A stretch of DNA of 28,014 bases from Branchiostoma floridae (Eukaryota; Chordata; Leptocardii; Amphioxiformes; Branchiostomatidae): positions 413,146 to 441,159 of the forward strand of contig NC_049994.1 in NCBI RefSeq assembly GCF_000003815.2, read 5' to 3'. A program made the position numbers and the translations under genes. Below, in pieces: positions 1-12,000 of this stretch. The notes beneath the pieces are model-generated. The model ran no database searches. It was given only the letters and a program-made list of their open reading frames with translations, and was not told the DNA's origin. Every line of letters begins with the position of its first letter. Position 1 is the first letter of the stretch.

Positions 1-75
1 TGCCGCCGATCATGAAGGCTACAGGTCGCGCCCCCTGGCGGAACATCTCCCCAGTGATGATGTACGGGATAGGGC
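1..75 (-). CDS. SLC2A: GLUT exon 11 (partial): GPIP motif and TM11 start
   Basis: The acceptor CCACAG at 78-76 is followed by PIPYIITGEMFRQGARPVAF and MIGG up to the window edge. G-P-I-P and the R-P-x-A-F segment are diagnostic. The Trp that follows PIP in class I GLUTs (W388) is Tyr here. The exon continues beyond base 1. Confidence 0.94.
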
Positions 76-3000
76 CTGTGGAGTAATAAACGATTCACCA
101 GCATGCTTAAGGTGGGTTCACACCTGCGTATATATTTAAGTCCGTATGAGGCGCGTATGGGAGTATTCGCCTACACCAGGCTCCATGATCCATAGGTCGT
201 TGTAAAAATAATAGAAATTGGACAAACGTAAACAGGTAACATGTCAGACGATTTAGCTGGGTCGCTTACCATTATACTTCTCGGTCAGTTAACTCATCTG
301 GCAGGTTATGTATCTATATTTGTCCAATTTGTACTATTTTTCCCGCGACCTGTGGAGCCTGGTAGAAACTAAGAGCGTCATACGCACCTCAAACGGACTT
401 TAATATATACGCATATGTGACCCCACCTTTAGTATTTTATTGCGTTGCTAACGTCTATAATTAATCAAAATCATCCGTCTATATACATTTTGGGGACGGA
501 ATATGTACCCATAAAATGCATACGTCACATGAGAACAGATGGACGGAGAGAGGTGTTAATGCAGTTGATGACGTCGACATGTTATGGGTATAAAAATCAA
601 ACCGATTGTTCAATGCAATATGGGATCTGTTTGTAGAGGCTGTACCAGGCGTCTCAAGGGAAACAACAGAAACAAAGGAAGCTTTTCGAGAAATGTACAA
701 AATATGTTCCTATGCATTACGATCGACAGGTACGGAATAAGACCATTTTCAGATATCAAGGAATTTCCATAAATAAAATAGTTTTCNNNNNNNNNNNNNN
801 NNNNNNNNNNNNNNNNNNNNNNNNNNNNNNNNNNNNNNNNNNNNNNNNNNNNNNNNNNNNNNNNNNNNNNNNNNNNNNNNNNNNNNTGTACTTTCTCTTG
901 CTTGAACTGCAAGTGAGTACTCATATCCATTTGCTTCATAGTAACTTCTTTTATGGAGTTCATTGTTGATGTCTATGGACCTTAAGCGATTGTACCGTTT
1001 AATATCACAGTTTGAACAGTTTTTACCAAGTCCAATGGCGAAGGCGAGGATGTAGACGATGACGAAGACAATACTGAGATAGGCGATCCACTGGTACGGG
1101 TCCACGAAAGGAGCAGCAGTTGACATCGTGGTGTTTGGATCCCCTGTCGTGAAAGATCATAAATGATTTGCGTCGGAATTTACAGGGCAATAATTTTATT
1201 GCAATTTTGAATTAAAATAAATGTCACCAATATTGTCTTAAAACAATAGAGTTTTGATTCCTCGGATCAATTTTCACTTCCAAGTTCGTCACGCCATCGT
1301 TTAGAAAGTTTGAGCTCTCCATACCAGTTGCATTTGGAAGAATACAAACGCCAGCAGAATCTAAGACTCCAGTCGGCCACCGACCCTGCTGACAGCCGCA
1401 CTCACAGAACAGGTTCTGAGTAAACGGTCAAAATGCACATTTAGATAATAAAGAGTTGCAATGGCCCTAGATAGGAAGGACTGGAAGTCTGTCCGCGCCT
1501 AATGCTCCACCAAAGGGAGCGAAGAGGAGGTAGGTAGGTTGGTAGGAGACGGTTTACCCGTAATGCGGACAGGCAAAACAGAATGCGACATATGTTCCTA
1601 TTGGTCTTCAAGTACTACATATGATTGGCTTATTCGTTTTGTCACATAGATTCCTATTGTCCCTCGGGCGCTAGCCTTGATACTGCTAGGTTCACTGTGA
1701 CGTGATATGGTACATATGTTCCAGTGAGTTACACATTAAAGCGGTTTATTCATCTGAACAAACAGAAGGACAACAAAGCAATTAAACAAAACAAAATATT
1801 CACCTCCGTCAAACCCAGGGCAATCGTCAGGACGGCAAATGAGAAAATCACGATGGCGGTACTCCACATAAGAAGAGCCTTCCTCCCTGCCTTGTCAACA
1901 ACCATCAACTGGACAAATCCAAATAACATCTGCATGTTAAGGTGGGGTCACAGGTGCGTATATATTTAAGTCAGTATGAGGCGCGCATGGGAGTATTTGN
2001 NNNNNNNNNNNNNNNNNNNNNNNNNNNNNNNNNNNNNNNNNNNNNNNNNNNNNNNNNNNNNNNNNNNNNNNNNNNNNNNNNNNNNNNNNNNNNNNNNNNN
2101 NNNNNNNNNNNNNNNNNNNNNNNNNNNNNNNNNNNNNNNNNNNNNNNNNNNNNNNNNNNNNNNNNNNATCTGTGGAGCCTGGTAGAGACTAAGAGCGTCA
2201 TACGCACCTCAAAAGGACTTGAATATATACGCATAATTGCGAACAGTACGTACATGGGGTAGGCGGGCGGAAGATAGAACAACATTTTGCGAAGTAAAGA
2301 GCAAAATCCACAAACATGAAAACGCCCTGATAATTCAGACTTTAACAGTAAAGGTGGGCCGTCCGTCTATATAACCCTTGAAGAGTCGCTAGGATGTCTG
2401 AGATGTCTACGATGAGTGCAGTTTCTTTGTCCCATACATGACTGAGTCACACGTGACTGAGTCAGTATTCTTAACCCTATTCAGACCGGGCTTTTTTGGT
2501 CATCCCTGGACCGAGGGGGGGGGGGGCCTTTTGAGGCCCTCCACTTCTAAGTCCTATAACTCTTGAACGACGTACCGTAAGGCCACCAAATTTTAGGACA
2601 TAATGTTGACGTAATATCTAACAGGTTTGTGACGTTTGACGTTACGTTGACGTAAGATGACGTAATTATGACGTCATCAATTTGATCATATTGGCCAAAC
2701 CCATGAAAAAAGGGTATTCTCAGAAAACTTCAAGTTATGCTACAAAAATGTAACAAGTGCAGATAACATAATAATAGTGTTTGTTACGCCTTGAGTTGCC
2801 AATAGCAACATCAATGACGTCAATATGACGTCATAAATGACGTAATGCACATCTAAAATACGAGTCTCTCCGCCATATTATATCCACCACCTTGAATTTT
2901 TTTTAATACTTTTTTTGCAACAAAAATCACAAAGGGCAATGGAAATAGACTAAATTCATTCATTTAGAGGTTTTTTGATGAAAAAATACCAGGTAGTTAC

Positions 3001-6000
3001 AAATTTTAAGGGAAAATTAGCGTGTTATTCTTGATCTGGCCATTCGGTCCGCCATCTTGGATTTTGGGCTGATGACGTCATCAAATTAGCATAATTTATG
3101 CATATATAATTATGAAAGATAGGCTAAATAAAGAAGATTTTATTTATGTAATAAAATCGCAGTAATATAGCAAATAAATGTGAAAAATACATTGTTAGAA
3201 CCAAAAATAGTGATTTTTGGCAAAACTGCCTGTCAACAAACGGTTGCCATGTCAACAAGAAAAAATGAAAAATTTGTCAAACTTCTTAAAATTGTTGCCA
3301 ACTATATTTCAGGAAAACTCACCAAATTTGGTGGCTTTAGCGTAAGCCGTTCTGGCGTTATAGGACATCAAAGTTACCGCGGGCCTCAAAATCCCCCCCC
3401 CCCCGTCTGAATAGGGTTAACCCTTAAACTGCCAAACCCATATATATATATACCTGTCCTGTGTGCCGCACCCGGATATATCCGGGATAGCGTATTCACC
3501 CGAAGTAGCAACTTTGCACGCACGTAGCGCACGGACCCCGGAAGTTAGGGACTTCGGCCTTGTTCGGGGGGTTCAGCAGCCAACCCTGGCACTGATAGCA
3601 TTTTATAGTGCTGAAACTCTGGCAATTTAAGGGTGAAGAAAATTTAATGTCTAATTTTTAATCAATTCATTAGTATTTGACAACGGTTATGGATGATTTG
3701 CAATCCTACCTGCCTTTGAGTTTGAGCCCTCATTGTAAATAATTTGCATGAAGTTGTCTGTACATATGTAAATGCTTTACGTTTTGTGACCGAAACGTCG
3801 GTGAGAATAAAGCATTAGTTGTGCACAAACAGTCTCTTTATTCAGTGACGTAACAACCTAATGAGACTATTCAGGGAATGCACTATCTTGATTTTTGACT
3901 GGATGTCTGTTAAGGCGCAGGTGATGAAGAATTCTGTGACTGTGGCGCTACTGTTGTTTCCATAGCGAAAACTCCTTATGCAACAAGGTTGGCAATAAAA
4001 ACATTATTGCAATGGCGACGATTGTCATTTACAGGTGGTGAACATAAGAGAAACGAAAACTGAAAATAATTGACTGGGTGTTCCTGATAATGAAATTCTT
4101 TTGTTTTTTTGCCATTGAAATTCCTCCGTACTAACTTCTGACATTGCAAACATGCTTGTGGACTGGCATTCCTGTGGAAAATGTCTGTGCAATTCCTAGA
4201 ATTTTTGCAGACTGAACACAATGATATACCATTTGGCTCGCCCCTGAGGCGTCGCCAAAAATCAACACCTTAGGCTAATCGGGCCCCGGTCTGGAAATGT
4301 AACGTGGGCCGTACCGAGACGACTGCCGCCAGCACGTTTATCCCGCCTACCCCGATAGTGGCGTAATCGCTATACTCCTTGGGAACCCCCGCCTGGACGA
4401 AGATTGACGTGGAGTAGAATAATATCTGAAATCAAAACATGTTAATTGTATAAGTTAAAGAGCACCCATAACTCAAAACGGCAATCGGCATTATAACGTT
4501 ATGTGAAGGGAGAAGAAAAATATTGTTTCTGTTTTTAGGAAAAAAAGTTAGGGGAATTTTTTTAATAGTGACGCTCCGAATAGAATGATAATTAGGAGCT
4601 AAGATTCCCGGAAAGATGTTTTTGATATTCACTCTTTTCATCATCATCATCTCCAGTACTGCCTAGCCCACGTACAATGTGGATTATTAGCAGCTGCGCA
4701 TGACGTAAGTGCATGTGAAAAACAAAGGGTAAAGGACATGGACATGTGCAGACAGGACAAGTGATATTGTAACACACATATTTACACTATGTACAATGGA
4801 CGGGGGGCAGCTCAGTGCAGCGAAGCCCGTCCCAGCTCAGTTTTGAACTGGGAAAGGGACTCCGCCTCCGCCACACTAGGCTCAAGTTCATTCCACTCTT
4901 TGATGGTCCGAGGAAAGAACGAGCCTGTAATAGTTGGTCTTACACGCAATGGTCTGCAGCTTGAAAGCATGATTAGTGCGGTGGGAGCATTTCCAAACGC
5001 TACTGGACTGCAGGATCTAGGACGCGGTTGGTGTCGCTGCAGTCATAGATATAACTATCCAGTATTGCCATGCGGAACGTAGTAGAGGGAATACCGAAAC
5101 GTTAGCATGTGAACATCTCTTGGCTATGTGCAAAGCACATTGTCTACCATTAGTTGTTTATCATAACTAAGGATATCTAGATACATGGTGAGGTTGTACC
5201 GCTATTATTCCACAAAACTGTTGCCCAAGCCAGAGCACGACGCAGATCGACAGCTGAGGTCGTAGGGAACGAGACTTGACCAGGGCTAGCAGGCTCATCT
5301 TCGGCTCCTTCAGCTCGTTCTCGTGCTCAGTCTTCATCTCCTGCATGCAGACATCTTGGTTGATGTGTGCCCCCTGCAGCTTCATAAGGGCTGATGGCAA
5401 AGATCGTGAATATGGTGTCACTTTAGATCATGAATAGAGTGCTGTACACATGTTGCCGAACCAAACAAAAGCAAACCCCCATGCCTAGGGGTGGGTACCG
5501 GTACCATAAAACATTTTTTTCTTGTTGGACCGGTCCAGAAAAACCGGACCTGAAAAAAATCAGCAGACCGGATGCTGGACCGATTTGAAAATGAACAGAT
5601 CATATCGGTAGGCATTCACGTGTTTGGGGGCTTACCGTCACATTTAAATAACAAGAGCGAAGTAAAGGAGACTTGATAGTCATCTGCCAAGTTTCTACAC
5701 AGTCAAACCTGGTCTAAAACAGGGACAGTTAGCGTTGTTTACACGAAGATCTATTCTAAAACGCAAATGTAGGTCGGATACTTCACCATACAGAATTTCT
5801 GTAGCATTGTTTTGAGTATCATTCATTCATAAGTTTTCACAGATAATTAGGTCCAGGTTTAGGTCCGGACCAAGACCTGATCTTCTGGACCGTACCTGTG
5901 CCTGAAATTTCTGTACTGGTACATACCCCTATGACCATGCCATACATCCCTGGCTTTGTGTTGCTGAACTGGGTTTGATTATCTTTTTCCATGCTCCCAT

Positions 6001-9000
6001 TTCAGCAGCTTGCTATGGAACTGCACAGGCATTTTTGTCAGGATCTTCAACGTAGAGCTACATAATGCTGCCGTACCTTCAAAATGCCCATTTCAAAAAG
6101 TAACTCCAACTTATTCAAATTACACCTATCACTTAAAGCATTGTAAGCGTTATCCGAAAATGAAAATTCAATGAAACTGCAATTCGTTCCCAAGTGGTGT
6201 CTATGTGGTGTTCTTGTCCACTGTCTTTTACCAATTATTCTTTGACAATGGCCATGTAGCTTATTATATTTCAGCCATACCATAGGTATGGTGAAATATA
6301 TTGTATTCGTAATGTTTCTTTCTTTCTTCTTTCTTTCTTTCTGCTGTCAAATCTTCAAATCGAATCATCTCCGTCGTTGGTGGACCGAATGACCTGAAAT
6401 TTGGCACAAGGGTAGAGTGGGCTAATACCCTCGGGCGTTTTTTTCCAATTTTTTTTTCATATCTGTCTCTTAAGAGGTTTTATTAAGTTTTGTTGGTCAA
6501 TTTTAGACCAAAACTGTATATTTTGGCCCCTGTACCCTGGTATTACAACCAAAATTTGACAGAGATGTGCCTTGATAATGCCCCCATATAAATTCAATAA
6601 TACTTTTGGTGTACAGTACAACAGAATGCTTATTTTTGCGATTTTTTGACCAATTTTTGACCAAAAAAGGACACTTTTGGCTCCTGTACCTTGGTATTGC
6701 AACCGAATAAGCTGAAATTTGACAGAGATGTGCCTTGATAATGCCCCCATATAAATTCAATAACACTTTTGGTGTACAGTAAAACAAAATGCTTATTTTT
6801 GCGATTTTTTTACCAATTTTTGACCAAAAAAGGACACTTTTGGCCCCTGTACCCTGGTATTACAACCAAATGAGCTGAAATTTGACAGAGATGTGCCTTG
6901 ATAATGCCCCCATATAAATTCAATAACACTTTTGGTGTACAGTACAACAAAATGCTTATTTTTGCGATTTTTTTACCAATTTTTGACCAAAAAAGGACAC
7001 TTTTGGCTCCTGTACCTTGGTATGGCAACCGAATGAGCTGAAATTTGACACAGATGTGCCTTGATAATCCCTTCATATAAATTCAATAACACTTTTGGTG
7101 TACAGTGCAACAAAATGCTTATTTTTGCGATTTTGTTGGCCAATCTTTTACCAAAAAAGGACACTTTTGGCCCCTGTACCTTGGTATTAAAACCGAATGA
7201 GCTGAAATTTGACACAGATGTGCCTTGATAATCCCTTCATATAAATTCAATAACACTTTTGGTGTGCATTACAACAAAATGCTTATTTTTGCGATTTTGT
7301 TGGCCATTTTTTTTACCAAAAAAGGACACTTTTGGCTCCTGTACCCTGGTTTTAAAACAAAATGATCCGAAATTTAGTATAGGAGTGCCATACACATATG
7401 CGCACATGGATTCATCAATACTTTATGCATACAGTACAACAAAATGCTTAATTTTGCGACTGTTTGGCCATTTTATGACCAACAACGTACACCTTTGGCT
7501 CCTGTACCCTGGTTTTAAAACCAAGTGACCTAAATATGGGTAAATGGGTGCACTAGATACTTATTCAAATGACAAATGTATAATTTTTGGCATAAACCTC
7601 TTCAAAATGATATATTTGGGGATTCTTTGTCATTCTCCAATTTACGGGACTTGTTTTGTCCATTCTCGGCGTTCAGTGCGTTCCATATATGGCAAACAAA
7701 GCAATAACTCCCGCCCTGGGCGACAGGTGGCAGGTGTCGGTCTGCTAATTAATTGAATTGCGCCGCCAGCCAATCAGCGAAGAGGAAGGAACACTTTGTC
7801 GACAATTGGTATTAAAACAACTAATGACACAACACTTGCCAAACAAAGCGCGAATTTCCAAAACTGAAGCTGATTGGCTAACATTGTCACGTGTGTATGT
7901 AGACGCAACCATGCATATTTGGGAGGATTTTGAAATTTATGTTACTCAATAAAAGGTACTGCAAAGAATATGCTATTAGGAAGATAATATGTGTATTATT
8001 TATATGTTAGCAATACGTAGCATGATGAAATATACTGTGTTCGTAATGTATATTCTTTCTCCTGTCAAATTTTCGAAGTGATGTGTCACCCTGTACCCGG
8101 TTTAAAATTGTAGTTTGCGAGGATTTGGAGTTCAGACCGGGTCATTTGAGCAGTAGCGGACGGTACGCGTACATTGAACGTTAGAATACAAGTCTTTGTC
8201 ATTGAATTTACCAACATTCCGCGTGGCAATTGAATATGAATCATTTTCGGCAGATTTGACTTTGGTAGGGTTAGTTGAGACAATCGAGAAAATGTTATTT
8301 GGCGGAAAATGCGGGGAAATTGGCCAGTTTGCGTTTAGTTTTGATACGTAAGTTTGACAGTGGCGAGAATAACTTACTGTTAAAATGTTCCATTTTTGCG
8401 CAGGGGTGACTTGGAACAGTCCAATGTTGCGTGGGAATAGGTATGGCTGAAATATGCTGTATTTGCACCCAAGCAAATGTCGGCATTTCTAGTGTTACAA
8501 TTTGAGTTTGATACATTGCATTTCAAATCGCAATGGCACCTTATATTATTATAATTGATTCACCAGTAATACCCCTTGTCCTGCGGGCCCGGTTATACAA
8601 CCGGATGCACAAGCAGTCCCTGTGTGCGGGTCCGGTTATACAACCGGGTGGGGGTATTCCCCAGAAGATCATCTTAATTTCGCGCGGTAGAACCAGGAAG
8701 TGACTTCATCTTGCATGCCTGCCTGCCATCTAGGTCAAAGGTCAATTTTCTGGTTGCGCAATCAATCCCAGAGTTCTTTGCGGGCATAAATTATGTTAAT
8801 GACCCAACTTGGCTTCCGTCGTCTGCAGCCATTGTTTTTCTCATGTTTTTTTTTTCAAGTTTTCGGGCATAAATTCTTAGTTTAGTCGCTAAAATGTCAA
8901 AGTTTACTTGGTTATAAGTGCATAAGGAACCCTTCCCCACCAATTCTGAGGCAGAACATCTTGTTTTGGGCGAGAATGGTGAAAAAATGCTACAAAACAC

Positions 9001-12000
9001 CGAGGAAGAAGATCTTTCTCAAGTGAGCTTTCTCTAATTTCATGGAAAATCACCCCCACGCTGCTGGAAACGACTTGGGACAGGTTGTTAACCTGAAAAA
9101 TCGACCTTGGTTACTTTTGTGGAGGTCATTGAGTGCCTGGATGTGGCAAATAACTAAGGGATTATGTGACAAATGGAGCTGTACCTCACCCGGAAGCACA
9201 GAGAGAAGGTCTAATTTATGCAGTCTCCGTAACTAATTATTATTTCATACAGTATTTAGTTTGTACTTGTTTTGTGACATGTGGTAATGATTTTAGATGC
9301 AATTTACTCACAGGCATAACTGTTATAAACTTATACATCACTTGATTACCATGGTCCTGGTAATTCAATTGTGCTTTGGCAAATTGTATGGTTTATTGCT
9401 TTTCATGTATATTATTACCTTGATTGCCTTATTGTGATGTTATCGTACATTTCTAAACGAAGAACAAGTTATAGTGTCTGTGTAATCATGCAAAGAAGCT
9501 TGTGTCTCATATCCTCTGAAGTCATAGGAAGAAGTGTGCAATATTATGATAATCATGGATACAAACTATATTCTGCCTGTTCAGCACCCAGGAAAATACC
9601 TAGCCATAAACTCACTTGTAAAGGATACCTGGGTAAATTTTATTGTGGCTTGTGTAGGTCTGATGTTGTCAGGATGTCTTGGTAATGTTGTTATGTTTAT
9701 ACTAAGACTATTTGTCAGGATCAAGTATTATAATAAAATAGTTCATGAAAATAACTTGTTTTATTGCCTTATTGCCCTTGCATATCATTAATTTGACTCA
9801 ATGTTACAACTTTCGACGCATTTTTGAAAAGTAGAGACTCTCGGCTTTCTGTTGATGTATAGCATTGTAGGGTTAGTCTGGAGACAAGTAACTAAAAAAT
9901 ACCAAAGTAAAAGCAATACCCCTTCTATAAACAGGGTCAAAAAAAGCCCAGGACAGGGAGGGTATATGGGTAAAAAATTGCCAGCAGGACAAGGGATCTT
10001 AGGCCACAGCAAGTAAATTTTATGGAAGACATCAGCGCGCACATTAATTTTCACCTGATTTAAAAAAAAAAAAAATTTCTTCTGCAGGGATGGTCAACAT
10101 GACCATAAAGTACCAATATGAACAAATGTGTTGTATCGTAGCCTAGTGATTGTAACTGTAGAAGCCATGAGTGTGGTTTCCAACTTTGTTGGTGATGCTA
10201 GTCTACCACACTAGTGTCACTTTTACCACACCAGTACATGTCTTAAAACAGCAATGAATGCCTTGTAGGCTCTGATACCATGTTTAATTCTCGTTACATA
10301 ATTCATCACAACTTTATGGTGCCTATGTTTGAAAATGTAGCCATCTTGGTTTTTTCACCCATCTTGTTTTTTTTCGCCCTATCGCACTATTTTTGCAGTC
10401 TGCAGAGGATGTCATCCAAAACATTTACTTGCTGTGGCCTTATCAGAAGAAAGCCAATGTTAATAGAGTGCGTCTTGCAAACCTCTCCGTGAAGCTTCCG
10501 GATCGCCTTTGTCTATGAGCAGACACCTTGGGCTCTCGGGAAGGAACATCATGCAGAAGGACTGGAGGACAGCAGGGATGACGTAAAAGCCCAGCAGATA
10601 CGGCCATCTCCCTTCGCTTCCTTTTGTAGTAAAACAAATCAAATGTCATAAACTATAAAGCTAAAATTGAATGACATAGTTTACATACAAGGCAACGTTT
10701 CTTTAGAACAAATATTAACCATATTCAGACCGCGCTTTTTTTGATATCCCTGGATGGCTTTTTAACTCTAAAACGACTTGTTACATGGTCACCAAATTTG
10801 GCGTCGGATTTTGACTGCCATACGATGTTATGTTCAAAATAAACATCGCGGTGGATGCACGTATGTTGGTCATTCTGGGTCAATGGGGCAGTCTACGGAT
10901 GGGAGTAATTTTGTTGTACGAAAATCGGAAACCATTTAAATTACGCCTCGGGCATGTTGTGTGTTGATATATCTTCAAACCAACCTCTTGTCAGAAACGA
11001 GTGTTCCCTCGAGTGGTCGTCTTGAACATGTTTGACTGTTTGATGCAATTATTCACATACGTTTAAGTTCTTGTTCCGGACTAGTTTGGAAGGGGTGTGC
11101 GGGAGGCCATTCAGATCCGTCGACAGAAGAGCACTTTGAACAAGGACAGGGGGCGCCACTATCTGAGACCTGTGTATAACCGTGTTTTGTCACGTGACGA
11201 TGTCCATCAAACGTCACGTGACAGAGAAACTCCAAGATGAGACCTCGGGTTGACAAAGAGACAGAGTTCGTCTCGAAAGCTTCCCCAAGCTAATTGAAAG
11301 TTGTGCGTATGTTGTTTAAATCTTTGTCAAAAGTATTCTCATATGCTCACTCACTTACCAAGAATCTGCGGAAGCCCCAATATCTGGGAGACGAGAATGC
11401 CGGTGGTGAAGAAGACCGGTGGAGCGGTTCCTAGAGCACCGCGCAAGTTGGGCGGCGTCACCTCGGCCACGTACATCGAAACCACCCAAACGGCACAGCC
11501 TGGTTACAAAATCGGGATCTTAAGGTGAGAGGTCACCATTAAACAGACATGCGCAGAATTAGCATTTTGATGCCATGAAGATGGCTTGCAAAAGTAAGTG
11601 TAAGAAGCCTTTTTGGTGGGAAATGTTGGCATTTTGGATCTGGAAATTATAGGTAGGGGTTTTGGCTATTTTATTTTGTGAGAAAAATGGGCTTTCTACC
11701 ATGTTTGGAGTGTCGTAGACAGTCTAGAGTAAGTATAGTTTGGGTGTTATCAGGGAGGTCAAAGGTCACAAGAGTTTCTTATTCTGTTTGAGGGGGCGCA
11801 TTGCGCCGAACCAAATGTTTTCAAAATCGCCATATGCACTCTTTAGAATTCAGACTTGCCTACCAATGTGAGATTTTCACCAACTAAACCTTAGGTATGT
11901 GACTTTTGACAGCCTTTTTCTTACATGTTATGCATGCATTAGGTGCCTGGTGGCCATTGGATGTCTATTCCCTTAAATATGACAACCACGTTTAAATGCT

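Noticed and set aside
1735-1935. Exon 9 starting at the CAG immediately beside the MITE (ATGCAG)
   Set aside because: This acceptor adds MLFGFVQ, breaking the VVS-L-x-V-V-x-x-x-GRK family pattern; the inner TTTGTCCAG acceptor restores it exactly.
3976-4221. Cys-rich minus-strand frame resembling a zinc finger
   Set aside because: CxxC pairs are present but spacing fits no family I recognise; probably chance or a decayed transposon.
6457-7215. Overlapping minus-strand frames with repeated LLYCTPKVLLNLYGG
   Set aside because: They arise from the 163-bp tandem array; each unit gives the same short peptide and frames shift between units.
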